Below are positions 12,243 through 22,357 of a DNA stretch of 64,000 nucleotides, piece after piece; position 1 is the first letter of the stretch; every line of letters starts with the position of its first letter. This DNA is from Anisodus tanguticus (taxonomy: Eukaryota; Streptophyta; Magnoliopsida; Solanales; Solanaceae). Below the pieces are notes generated by a model, which was given only the letters and a program-made list of their open reading frames with translations, made no database searches and was not told the origin of the DNA. The position numbers were made by a program, and so were the translations under genes. The stretch covers positions 11,892,001-11,956,000 of the forward strand of contig CM067541.1 of the NCBI GenBank assembly GCA_034509755.1, in the 5' to 3' direction.

Positions 12243-12705
12243 ACAACAACAGAAACATATCCAGTGGAATCTCATAACGTGGGGTTTGGGAGGGTAGAGT
12301 GTACGCAGACTTTATCTCTACCTTTGAAGATAGAGTGACTGTTTTCGAAAGACCCCCGGCTCAAGAAAAAACATAAAAATGTCAAATAAGAACAAGAAAT
12401 TTAAAAGCAACAGTATGAACATGAATATAACGAAAGCGACTAAATCATGATAAAACACTGTGCAAAAGGAGCATTAACTGCCACATATAAAATAAGATAC
12501 TCGAAGTACAAGAAATAACGGATAGCAGCATAAATCAAAGGACAAGAAACTATAGAGCAATACAGTGACTACTAGTATGAAAGGATAAACAGGACTATCT
12601 ACTAGCCTTCTACCATAATCTGAGTCCTCCATAACCTCTTATCTAAGATCATGTACTCAGTAAGCTGTGACTACGTCATTTTCTTCCTAATCACCTCTCC
12701 CCACA
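12243..12705 (-). mobile_element. RTE-type LINE 3' end, truncated
   Basis: The stretch from ACAACAACAGAAACATATCC through AGGGTAGAGTGTACGCAGAC to about 12705 matches, base block by base block, the 3' end of the LINE at 32948-33480 in the same orientation. It contains no reverse transcriptase, so it is a 5'-truncated copy. TSDs were not identified. Confidence 0.75.
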
Positions 12706-13956
12706 AAATTTACTCTTACTCTTTTAAATTTTATATATCTTGTCAAGTTAAGACTTAAGACACATAAAATGAAATGAAACTAGCCTTTGCTTACGTCGCC
12801 TTATATTATCATCTTCATAGATCTCTCTTGATTTCTTATCTCCTTTTTTCTTTTCGGATATTATGAGCCTCTTAACGTGTCATCATCATATTTTGATCGA
12901 TTGACCATACCATTCAAATAACTATCATATTGAAAAGGTTATTTCTCAGGCACTTGGCATAGTGAAATAAATGGACAAGTTAGGTAATGACTGTAAGAGA
13001 TCCATTTTGTTGTAATAAAAACATAAGAGTTTAATTTATATATATTGATAGTGCAAAATAAGATTTTACTATACTTTCAAGTAAGTCAAGATATTTACAG
13101 ATAATCTCTTCAATTTACAAATTGAACTCCAGATGTAGGTTCTTGATGGAGCAGTTCAATGATACGTGGTAATTCCAGTACGCCTCATCCTAGATGGTGT
13201 TTGTGTCGTTGGGCCAACCCAACTTGCACTGGTTTAGTGTGCTTTCGCTCATTTTTGGGCTCACCCAGAAGCTAGCTCTCTTCTTCTGCTTTAGTTTGGG
13301 CCAACCAATTGGTCAGACTCTTGGCATAACAAGTGTCACCATACATAAGTTAACATGTCAAATGGTATTTTCCTCAAAATTTTTTGGGGGGAGGGAGGGG
13401 GAGGAGAGTTCCCCTATATGGACCATTAGAGAGTTGTCAGGTCGATAGCTCTTGATTTGAGATCTCTTTGTAATATAATATAACTGAATTTGCTAGTTTT
13501 AACTGAACAAGATTGTTCGCATAGTAGTAGGTTTGTGAACCGATTCAAACCATCTCATAGGTTGACCTCAGTACAAAAGGTCAATGTAATTGATACACTA
13601 AGCTCTCTTTTGCAGCTTGAAATGAAGCATTTTCTATAAAAGTGAGATTTGTAATCTCGAAATAAGATAGAGTATCTGCTATTACATGTTATATGATTTG
13701 ATAGTATAAAAATTCTTTATGGTTATGCACTTTGAGATATGTCGTAGCATTGAGATTTTACTAAACTCTAACCTTTTATACAGAACTATCGCAAATTCAA
13801 ATCGCAATAGTTTGTGGAATTAATAGGTTTTTCGAATATGTACAATTTGAATGACATAATCGCATGAAGCAATATTGTATAGTTGTATAGCACTATCTCC
13901 GAATGCTTCATTTTCAGTTCAGTTCGTTGGTTCCTTACAATATTGGAATATTATCT
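12706..13956. other. Non-coding DNA
   Basis: Contains short open frames with no recognisable product. No RNA gene or repeat boundary found. Confidence 0.45.
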
Positions 13957-14225
13957 CACTACAAGAAAAAGACATTTGCTAACAACATGTTTTGTTGCTT
14001 TATATTGAATGTTGTTGTCAAAAGTATGTTTCACAACAACAAAAATTATTGCATGCCGTTGCAATAACATTCGATGCGAAAAGTTTTTGCAACAACAACA
14101 TATTAAATTTGTTGTCATTTACGTTTTTCAGCAACAATATATTAAATTTTTATTACCATTTACATTTTTTTTTTTTGCAATAATATATTTATTGTTGTTA
14201 ATTCTATACTTTCAATAGTAAATGA
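13957..14225 (+). mobile_element. CACTA transposon left end
   Basis: Begins CACTACAAGAAAAA, the usual CACTA terminal motif. The next 230 bp repeat GTTGTTG/CAACAAC motifs in both orientations, as expected of subterminal transposase-binding repeats. No matching right end was found nearby, so this is a fragment or a solo end. Confidence 0.65.
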
Positions 14226-14513
14226 CACCTTTTCAGATTAATTCGACAAAAAAAGTTTTCTATCTTTTAACAATTAAATGATGTTTGAGCCGACATGATC
14301 CTATCCTCATATAGAATGTTCACTACAAAGTAGTCCAACGTGAAGAACATGATCTTATCAGCATTTTAAAATGTTTCCCCACAAAGCAGCTCAAGTAGTG
14401 TATACTTTAATTGGTGAGTTTGAATTATTAAATACTGATGCATGGCTTGACAGATGCATGTTCATCATATCAGGGGTGGTTGGATGAAATTGGTGATACA
14501 AAGCGAAATCTAA
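14226..14513. other. Non-coding DNA next to hAT-like element 2
   Basis: Nothing recognised. Confidence 0.4.
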
Positions 14514-14521
14514 ATAACAGG
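14514..14521 (+). repeat. Left target-site duplication of hAT-like element 2
   Basis: ATAACAGG, repeated exactly at 16631-16638. Confidence 0.85.
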
Positions 14522-14709
14522 TAGGGATGGCAATTAGGGCGGGGCGGGGCAAGGGGCAAGCCTGCTAAGATTTTGACTCACCCTACCCTGCCCCTGTTTA
14601 CTTTTCTTTCAAAATTTAGCCCTACCCCGCCCTACTCTATTTAGCCCTGCCACGCCCTACCCCGTTTAAACTTTTTTCATTCTTCTCTCTATTTTTTTAA
14701 TGAAAGTGT

Positions 14710-15013
14710 ATCATTATATACATACATCATATACACAGTATACTATCTTGTGTATACTGTGTATATCACGAAAACCCAAGGCAAATGGGAGACCGTGATA
14801 TACACAGTATACACACCGTGTATATGAGGGTTTTTGGTAATAGGTTTTTGTATATAATTAAAATTGTACACTTACCATAATTATAGAATTCTTGTACAAG
14901 TAGAATAGGGTTTTGGGAATAGAATAGGAATAGGATTTTCCATATATATGGAAATTGTAAATTGTATATATACTCATTCATTAATGAAAATAATCAAGGG
15001 ATTATTTCTTTCA
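14710..15013 (+). mobile_element. 5' LTR of copia inside hAT-like element 2
   Basis: Ends GGGATTATTTCTTTCA at 15013. It resembles the minus-strand LTR at 54859-55165 (shared TACCATAATTAT, AGGAATAGGA and GATTATTTCTTTCA blocks). The start is uncertain within tens of bases because the region is rich in short TGTATA repeats. Confidence 0.6.
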
Positions 15014-15030
15014 TGATATTAGAAGTCTAG
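15014..15030 (+). other. Degenerate primer-binding site
   Basis: TGATATTAGAAGTCTAG follows the LTR end directly and corresponds to the usual TGGTATCAGAGCC (initiator-Met tRNA complement) with several changes. Confidence 0.5.
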
Positions 15031-15187
15031 GACAAAAATACTTCCGCTCATCTCCAAATTTCTTCTCGATTTTCGACACCCTTCTCGGCCGAGACTGCAT
15101 CGCAATCCATACCCCTTCTCGAATTTCGTGTCAAATTTTACCTCATCTCTTCCTAAATTTACTTCTCAATCCCTTTGTTCTTTCGTT

Positions 15188-16230
15188 ATGTCGACATCAA
15201 AGAACATGTTTCATCCTGCCCTTACTGTTTCTAATATCAAGAACCACATTCCCTATTGTTCTTGAGATGGAAAATGTCCAATATGCGACGTGGGCAGAAT
15301 TGTTCAAAATTCACGCAATCTCTCATCAAGTCCTCCATCACATAATTCCTCCCGCTATCCCTCCTCCCGCGAAGGATCCTCAGTTATGGATTACTCTTGA
15401 TGCTACCGTCCTTCGGTGGATTTACTCCACTATTTCTACCGACCTCTTACAGACGACATTGAACCAGACACTACAGCTATGATTACCTGGAATAGATTGC
15501 GTGATATATTTCAGGATAACTAACATTCTCGTACTGTTACCCTTGAGCAAGGATTTTCCCAAGTTAGCATGAAAGATTTCTCGAATGTTTCAGCTTATTG
15601 TAAACGGCTCAAGGAATTAGCGGACCAACTCCTTAACGTCGGAGTACCTGTTACCAATAATCGTCTTGTTCTACAAATGGTTGCAGGCCTATCTGAGGCC
15701 TATAATGGCATTGGGACTCTCCTCCGTCAAAGTAATCCACTTCCACCTTTTTATCAAGCCCGCTCAATGCTCACGTTAGAAGAATCCGGCTTGGCCAAAA
15801 AGGCGGCTACCGGCGTCAGTCTCGTGGTGATGATGATGTCATTCGATAATTCTCAAGGTTTTGTTGATAATTCGGGCCAAAACCGTACTCACGGTGGAGG
15901 CAAGAAGAATCGAAAAAATAATGGCAAACATCGCGGTGGCAATCGTGGTAGTACCGGGGTGGTGGGGGAGGCCAAAACAGTGGCGGCGTGCCTCGGCACG
16001 GTGGCAGTGAGCCGCAGTCCAACTGGTCCCAGCCATGGGCCCCCTGGCAGTGGGGCTAGGCCAGTGGGCAGTGGCCCAACAACCCCTATTTTCTAGCTTC
16101 AGCGTACCTCGGCCAGTGGGCCTCTCAGCAGTCCTTCAGGCCCAATTTTTCACAGTCCAGTGGGTTTCGAAACACTGTTGGGCCTGGACAGCCAGGAGCT
16201 TCAGCATACTCGTTTATGTATGTTTTATTA
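15188..16230 (+). pseudogene. Ty1/copia gag, frameshifted and truncated
   Basis: Starts MSTSKNMFHPALTVSNIKN at 15188. A frame change near 15250 leads to MENVQYATWAELFKIHA, and another near 15455 leads to AMITWNRLRDIFQDN. The clearest part is 15569-16000: MKDFSNVSAYCKRLKELADQ, then LVLQMVAGL and LTLEESGLAKKA, typical of copia gag (UBN2-type). The C-terminal part is Gly/Pro-rich with no intact zinc knuckle. Protease and everything downstream are missing. The same gag type occurs at 62527-63320. Confidence 0.8.
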
Positions 16231-16699
16231 TTTTATAAGATGGAGTACTATTTTCAACAGTTGACTATGTTGCCAGAATGATTGCTTGAAAGTCGTTAAG
16301 ATTTTCCTGGAGAAGTTTTGGCCACTAGAATCTCATGCAGAAAAATTGCTAATAAAAATGACTAAAAGAATGATCAAAATAATTATTGGAAGAATTGGTA
16401 AAATATTACAGGAATAGTTAATAACAGAGAATAAGCACGGGATGGTTGCCAGAAAAGAAGGCATGCTACTGGAATGATTCACTTAAAAAGAAACTTAGGT
16501 GAATTTCTACAAAATCCACCTGCCCTGCCCTATTTAAATCTCTAGAAAAATATTTTTTCCCTGCCCCACCCCGTTTAAGTCTTCCCCTGCCCGCCCCGTT
16601 AAGAGTGCCCTGCCCCAATTGCCATCTCTAATAACAGGTAAAAAAAGAATTTATTAAATCCCTGTTCTTATTTAAGTTTTTATATATAAAAGTCATGAT

Positions 16700-18240
16700 A
16701 TTCGGATCATCTTATATTTCAGGTATTGAAGTACCCGATTCAACGTCTTCCAGTGATCATCACTCGAATTACGGGTAAACCTAGCCAACTTGTTGACTGC
16801 ATAAGCAATATCAGGTCGGGTGCAGTTTGTTATGTACATCAAACTTCCGATCACCTGTGCATATCGCTCCTGGCATATGGGTGCACCACAATTTTTATCA
16901 AGCTTTTGATTTCTATCCATTGGTAACTTTATAGGCGAACTGTCAAACATCTCGAACTTTCTCAAAACATCCTCGATGTAGTGAGACTGAGAAAAGACCA
17001 GTCCCTCAGACGTCTTAGAGATTTTTATCCCTAAGATGACATCTGCGTGATACCCATATCCTTCATGTCGAAGCATTGTTTCAACATGTTCTTAGTCTCT
17101 AGGATTACCCTAGGACTGCTTCCTGTGATCAACATGTCATCTACATACAAGCATATCATGACGAACGAGTCAAAGTTACCTTTCGTGTAGACACATTTGT
17201 CACACTCATTAATGGAGAAACCCTTTGATAGTAGAGTACTATCAAACTTTTCGTGCCATTGCTTCGGGGCTTGTTTCAGCCCGTACAGAGATTTGACAAG
17301 CTGACAGACTTTCTTCTCTTTCCCTGGAACCACATACCCTTCGGGTTGGTCCATATAAATATCTTCTTCCAAATCACCATTTAGGAATGCTGTCTTGACA
17401 TCCATTTGATGTATCTCAAGGTCACGCAAAGCTGCGATCGCAATGAATACCTGTATGGACGTCATCCGAGATACCGGGGAGTACGTGTCAAAGTAGTCAA
17501 GACCTTCTTTCTGCCGATAGCCCTTGATTACCAACCTGGCCTTGTACTTATCTATATACCCATCTGCTTTATATTTCCGTTTGAGTATCCACTTACAACC
17601 CAACGGTTTATTTTCCGGAGAAAGATCAACCAACTCTCAAGTATGGTTATGCAGAATGGAGTCTATTTCACTCTCAATAGCTTCTTTCCAGAGCGGTGCC
17701 TCTAGAGTTGACAATGCTTCAACAATTGTCCTTGGTTCATCATCAACCATATAAGCTATAAAGTCAGGACCGAAGTATTTATCTTTCCTGGCAATACACC
17801 GTGTAGAGAGGGTCTGGCAAGCAGTTCAATATGTAATTCTTACACATGAAATCTCACTATGATTCCATGCATCAAGAACCATCTTCATGCCATTAATGAC
17901 ATGGATACCTAGGCATCCTTCAGCCGTTTCAGTAGGCGAAGGGTCCATTTCATCTCCAGATTATGGAGGATCTTCTGATAGGAACCTAGTCATTCCCATA
18001 ACCGTCAAGTAGAACAACATCTTCTACTGCCATCTCTTAAAGTTTGAGCCCATGAATTTTTCAGGGCGTTCAATGGTGGAATGCGGAGGGTGGAGCAGTA
18101 AAGGCACTCGGACGTGCCTTGGGCAGCAGTGGGGAAGGCAGAGGAGTTGCCTTGAACAGTAGCGGCAAGAGGAGGGATGGCAAATTGTTGCCTTGAGTGG
18201 CGGCAGCAGCAGCAGCGGAATCAAAAGTGTTTCCAGTCAT
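16700..18240 (-). pseudogene. Ty1/copia element with internal gag-pol deletion
   Basis: Read on minus from ATG at 18240: an Ala/Pro-rich start (MTGNTFDSAAAAATQG), then PEKFMGSNFKRWQ (gag N-terminus) and CKNYILNCLPDPLYTVYC (gag core). At about 17805 this runs straight into KDKYFGPDFIAYMVDD and the start of reverse transcriptase. Protease and integrase are therefore deleted. RT continues through MDVKTAFLNGDLEEDIYM, YGLKQAPKQWHEKF and the catalytic YVDD (17136-17147). A TGA replaces the Trp codon of HTWELVDL just before 17633. A frameshift near 17040 precedes TRPDIAYAVNKLARF, and the frame stops near 16700, close to hAT-like element 2. RNase H is lost. Confidence 0.85.
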
Positions 18241-18289
18241 GTTACTAAGCAGTTACAACAATCTAATCTTGTCTTAAAATTGTTGATTA

Positions 18290-18800
18290 CAATGGTGCAG
18301 GAAACGAAAATAAGTAACTGCTAAGTATTACAACAAAATAAAATTACAACAAACTGAAATTTCAATAAACTGGAACAAGAAACTAGGATTACAACCACTT
18401 TGATTTGCTAGATCGAGTGATGACACTATGCCTTTAAGACAAGATTGCCCCGTATATATCCTTTCTACGTTCTGGACAATAGTCTCCCAAGATAAAACAG
18501 CAACTCAACAAATGAGCAAAGAAAACTCAAGTGTTACTTTGAAGAACTTAGTGTAATGAAATGATGCTGGAAAGTAGTAGGAAGAATCTGATTTTTCGTT
18601 TGTGTGTTGTGTAGTCTCAACAATTGAGCAAATGCTTCATTATATAGTGCAAGGAGGGGACTTATCAACTGCCCACATAATTGTTGTTACTGACCAAGTA
18701 GTGACAATTAGTGAGGAGTAATTCAGCCAAAATAAATGACGAATTCAGCCACAAGTTCTCTGCCTAATTTAACTTACCTGAAACTTCAGGGACCAAACTG
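18290..18800 (-). mobile_element. Copia LTR/leader upstream of the deleted element
   Basis: Non-coding DNA directly 5' of the minus-strand gag. A second copy, with the blocks CTTCAA-GTAACACTTGAG, ATATACGGGG and TCTTGTCTTAAA, occurs in the opposite orientation at 55820-56100. That copy indicates an LTR or leader repeat. A minus-strand TATA-like CTATATAATG lies near 18640-18650. Exact ends and a PBS were not identified. Confidence 0.5.
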
Positions 18801-19165
18801 TAAATATGAAGCAATTAATATCAGAAGAAGCCCGCGGCCCGAGCCCGGACGGGACGGGCGGGCGTGTGGGCTTAGCCTCAAACCAAAGCACATCTAGGGT
18901 CTCCCTCCTTCAAATACATGGGTTACCCCTTGGGGTCCCAAACCCCAAGCCAATTTTGAGACTTATAAACTAAACAAATCTTCCTTCCCCCACCGATGAG
19001 GGAGGATTGGTCTGCTTCAAACACCTCACTTCGTGAACTAATATCTCTTTCATTTCTCAACGAAATTTGACGATCCTTGGCCCTACGGTCATCTACTTAC
19101 TTAGTAGATTATGCACGTGTGAAGAATCAAAGTCTCCAACATGCGGAACCCTAGTGTTTAAGTCA
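18801..19165. other. Non-coding, with GC-rich block at 18830-18880
   Basis: The block CCCGAGCCCGGACGGGACGG recalls the simple-sequence tips of the hAT-like elements here, but no partner end or TSD was found. The rest is unassigned. Confidence 0.35.
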
Positions 19166-19740
19166 TTAAAGATGGTTGGACGCAACTCCCACCAAAGGTA
19201 AATTTCCAACACATTTGCCTACATCTGGACCAAAATACCCAATGGCAGAAGAAGGATGCAACTTACGATTAAATCGGATTCTTAGTTGGCAAGGCATCCA
19301 TAGGCAAGAGATGGATTGAAATGCTGAGTTGGAATGGGCTATACAATTTGCAAATGGGAAGAACTCTAAGGCTGAATTGTACAAAGTGGCACTGGCTGGA
19401 ACATTATACTACGTATGACAAGAAAGAAACCACAAATTGTTCCAGAAGAGGAGGACCAGGGCTGGAGATCAAGTTGTCAAGCTGATTATACTGGATATCA
19501 TGATCTGTCTTCATGGAGTACCAAGGCTAGCTAAACTCATGGTTACGATGAATTTATATCCTTAACTGTGCTTATTATGCTAGAACAATGACTAGGAGCC
19601 GATAGTTGATGTAATTAGCTAGGAAAATTTAGAACGGGACGAAAGGGGGCTATCGTAGTCTAGAATTGGGGCTGTCCAGTTTTAGTTTGGTTTTTGTTCT
19701 GATTGTAAATACTTTTCTTGGTAATAAAATGTCCTCTAAT
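19166..19740 (+). mobile_element. L1-type LINE 3' end (zf-RVT region), decayed
   Basis: Plus-strand reading with stops gives WQGIHRQEMDWNAELEWA, IQFANGKNSKAELYKVALA and TLYYV followed by QERNHKLFQKRRTRAG. This is the pattern of the C-terminal zf-RVT region of plant L1 elements or derived genes (recognition only). About 170 bp of 3' untranslated sequence follows, ending near GGTAATAAAATGTCC at 19720-19735. The RT domain is absent, so it is strongly 5'-truncated. Confidence 0.6.
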
Positions 19741-19779
19741 TACCAACAAAATATATAATACTCCTTTTTTGAGAGAAAA

Positions 19780-20030
19780 AAAATTAGAAATCTTCTATCT
19801 CCTTTTGTGCTAATTTTATTAGTAGTACTATTAATTTAGAAGCACGAAAGAAAAGGTAAAGAATAGTTGCGTTTTCAAATACTCCTCGGACGATAATTTA
19901 GTGTTGTAAATTATTATTACTAAAACAGAAGTTTTTTTTTTTTTTAATATGTTAAGATTTTGGACAGTTTAACACACAATATCATGCATTTGATCGCACA
20001 CGTGGGATGTGATTACTTGTTTTCTACTTC
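19780..20030. repeat. Duplicated segment, copy A (3' flank of PMEI gene)
   Basis: Shares AGAAGCACGAAAGAAAAGGT and a nearly perfect core ACAATATCATGCATTTGATC plus GCACACGTGGGATGT with 27790-28580. It lies just downstream of the stop of the minus-strand PMEI-type gene. It includes a CACGTG-like core but no gene. Confidence 0.7.
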
Positions 20031-20191
20031 TTCCCTTTTCATTTATAGGGTTTTTAATACATAACACACTATTAAATTTGAAAACAATTAACGTAATTTT
20101 GATTTTACCTTTAACAAAAAGTTTTTTATTATCACAGAAATGTTATAATAGTTTTATAGGAACATAATGTTAATGCAAATCAAAGTAACAT

Positions 20192-20707
20192 CTAATGGGA
20201 GGTAGAAAGAAGAGTTGCTGCAGCAACAACAATCCCAGCAAGATTCTGAAGATCATCATTCTCCTTACTAATAGTAGAAACATACCCAGGTGTTACTTCA
20301 AACGCCGCTTCACAATTAAAAGCATCTTTGACAACAATAATTGCCGCCGTGTTTAAATTCTGGTACTGTCCCATATTCAAAAATTGCTCAGCATTACCCA
20401 AATTTCTAACGGCCCCGTTATAATTAGTTGTGCACAAGTTATATATCACTTCCAGTTTTGGATCGCTCGTTTGATTTAAGAGCAAATTTATCTTTGTTGC
20501 GGTGGCGGAGGCGTTTGCTGCTGCTAAATTGATAGTTGTTTCTGTTAAATCGTGAAGATTTAGAGATTGATAGTCATATAAGACGGACAAACAAAATTTT
20601 GGATTTTTCGATTTGGCGCATACATCGGCTAAAGGGTTACTCGTACTTGGATTCGTTAAAAAGGAACATACGAGACATAAAAGTAAAGAAGAAGATGTTG
20701 ATGCCAT
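20192..20707 (-). CDS. PMEI / invertase-inhibitor family protein, secreted
   Basis: A single-exon gene of 171 aa from ATG at 20707 to TAG at 20192-20194, which is the usual size and exon structure for the family. The first 23 residues (MASTSSSLLLCLVCSFLTNP) form a signal peptide. The mature part has the four expected cysteines: C30 and C39 (VCAKSKNPKFC), C92 (YNLC) and C132 (FNCEAAF), which pair to hold the four-helix bundle. Members bind pectin methylesterase or acid invertase in the apoplast or vacuole and inhibit them; the sequence does not show which is the target. A predicted TATA lies about 95 bp upstream. The gene stands alone among transposons with an undamaged frame, so it is likely functional. 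Confidence 0.88.
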   Translation of the reverse strand: MASTSSSLLLCLVCSFLTNPSTSNPLADVCAKSKNPKFCLSVLYDYQSLNLHDLTETTINLAAANASATATKINLLLNQTSDPKLEVIYNLCTTNYNGAVRNLGNAEQFLNMGQYQNLNTAAIIVVKDAFNCEAAFEVTPGYVSTISKENDDLQNLAGIVVAAATLLSTSH

Positions 20708-20800
20708 TTGCTTCTTTTCTTCTTTTTTTCCTTCCTTTGATTGTTGATTTTTTAAAGTGATTTAGTTGAATATATACAATTCTCCATGGAGTTTAACTTC

Positions 20801-20810
20801 TTTATAAAGA
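20801..20810 (-). promoter_or_regulatory. Candidate TATA box of the PMEI-type gene
   Basis: TCTTTATAAA on minus, about 95 bp upstream of the ATG. A second AT-rich candidate (GTATATATTC) lies at 20768-20777, closer to the start codon. Confidence 0.4.
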
Positions 20811-20829
20811 GTTTTTATCTAGAAAATGA

Positions 20830-21376
20830 TTATAAATAACTCTCCATATTTAGTAAAAATTAGTAATCCGATAGCGCAATAAAATTTTTAACAATTAAGT
20901 CATCTAAACAATAAGTATAAATAATTGTCCTTATTTAATGAAACAGTAACATGGTAGATAAGGCATATAATCTGCTATAAAAGGTATAGTAAATAATATG
21001 CTATAACATGTGAATAAATCCCTTTTAAAAAGGAAGATATTCAAGGTAAAGGATTAAATATCTCAAAATGGATTGCATGCATTAACGAGGAAAACAATTA
21101 ATTTATTTCCATTATTGACATGGGAAATAATTGTTCATCTGAAACTGCAAAGAACTCGATGTATTATATGTGCTAATTTGTTTATGGTATCGACGTATAG
21201 ACTTTCCTTGTACAGATTAAGTATACATTTAGAATTCAATTTACTGTGGAATCTCTCGAAATTGAATTATTACCCTTTATGTTGTAATGTAGTAAATTTT
21301 GTCCATTTTTTAATTCTCCAAGTTGAGCTAAAATTTCAATATTAAGTTTGTGCTCCATCCATTGTATTAGTTTCAA
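20830..21376. other. Upstream region of the PMEI-type gene
   Basis: AT-rich DNA with no gene or recognisable repeat. It ends at the truncated LTR of the copia element. Confidence 0.5.
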
Positions 21377-21880
21377 CCGATTGATTGATAATCTTTTTGG
21401 ACCAAATTTTCTTTAATTTTTAATTATTTAATTAATTATTATTTAATTAAATTAATTAACTTATCCAATTCTACCCGTTAGTGACCACGACCGCGACCGG
21501 CCGGATCCGCGTGTCGACCCGCGACCCGATTTCTTTTCCTTATTTAAATTTCCCACCATTTTCGGTGGTACGTTCGAAAGGTTGCAAACCTTCGAAACGA
21601 TACTTCCATGGCTATAAATTCGTTTGATTCCTCGGAGAATATTACTTACGAATTTTACGAACAACACAAACTTCTTCTTCTTCTCGCATAAACAAATTCG
21701 TGTGATATCCGCTTTGTTGAGTGGTTCGCCGCTACCGGAATTTGGAGTACTACTATTCGGCAAGATAATCGTTCTATCCTGGGAGGGGATATTCCATCAA
21801 CCTCGAGTCGGGAGGGGATATTCCATCAACCTCGAGTCTTGTGAGGGGAATAATTTCCTTAAGGACACACTTTGAACTAA
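21377..21880 (+). mobile_element. 5' LTR of copia element, 5'-truncated
   Basis: The segment 21377-21636 recurs almost identically at 27167-27427 (TTGGACCAAATTTTC, GATCCGCGTGTCGAC, GGTGGTACGTTCGAAAGG). The 3' copy has about 265 bp more sequence upstream, so the 5' LTR has lost its beginning. The 3' copy is cut at 27427, so the true LTR end in this copy cannot be fixed; 21880 is a guess. A TATA-like GCTATAAAT lies near 21610. Confidence 0.65.
21780..21838 (+). repeat. Two tandem copies of a ~30-bp unit
   Basis: GGGAGGGGATATTCC followed by ATCAACCTCGAGTC occurs twice head to tail in the copia LTR/leader. Confidence 0.85.
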
Positions 21881-22028
21881 GTGGGCTCGATTATATTCGA
21901 AAAATACTTTTATTTTCCAACAACGATTCTCGTTCATTTTTCAATTATTATTGTTTCTTGGTTTTTTTTTGGAATACGGATTAATAACAATCTTAAGGAA
22001 ATTATATTTTTAGATTAATCGTATTTTG

Positions 22029-22315
22029 TTTTGGAGACTAAAACTGTGTGGTTTTCTACTCCGTGTGAAATTTCATATTCGACTTGAAGACATAAAAACT
22101 TCGTTGGAATATTAAAGTTCATACTTGTACAACGATTTGAAGAACATAAAAAATTCATCGTTTTTGCATTATTCGCAGTTTGGAGATTAAAACTTGTGCA
22201 GTTTTCTACTCCATATGAATATTAGTATTCGACTCGAAGATATAAAAACTTCGTTGAAATACTAAAGTTTCATAATTATACCGCAATTTGAAGAAATAAA
22301 ATCTTCATCGTTTAA
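22029..22315 (+). repeat. Tandem ~150-bp repeat in copia leader
   Basis: Two diverged direct copies (22029-22163 and 22179-22315), each running from TTGGAGAnTAAAAC through GTTTTCTACTCC and AAAAACTTCGTTG to TTCATCGTTT, in the leader before gag. Confidence 0.8.
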
Positions 22316-22357
22316 GTCGTGATTGAATTGCTATTCGGTTTTATTAACTAAAACAGT

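Larger units (their letters stand above)
14522..16630. mobile_element. hAT-like element 2 carrying a copia fragment (2109 bp)
   Basis: Bounded by an exact 8-bp duplication ATAACAGG. The ends are TAGGGATGGCAATTAGGG and CCCCAATTGCCATCTCTA, inverted repeats of at least 12 bp with one mismatch. The outer parts are simple-sequence: GGGCGGGGC and CCCTACCCCGCCC on the left (14537-14670), CCTGCCCCACCCC on the right (16500-16615). The middle 1.5 kb is the 5' portion of a Ty1/copia element. No transposase of its own is visible, so it is non-autonomous. Confidence 0.8.

Noticed and set aside
13194..13448. 84-aa plus-strand ORF
   Set aside because: No motif, low-complexity Gly/Glu run, and no promoter or splice signals.
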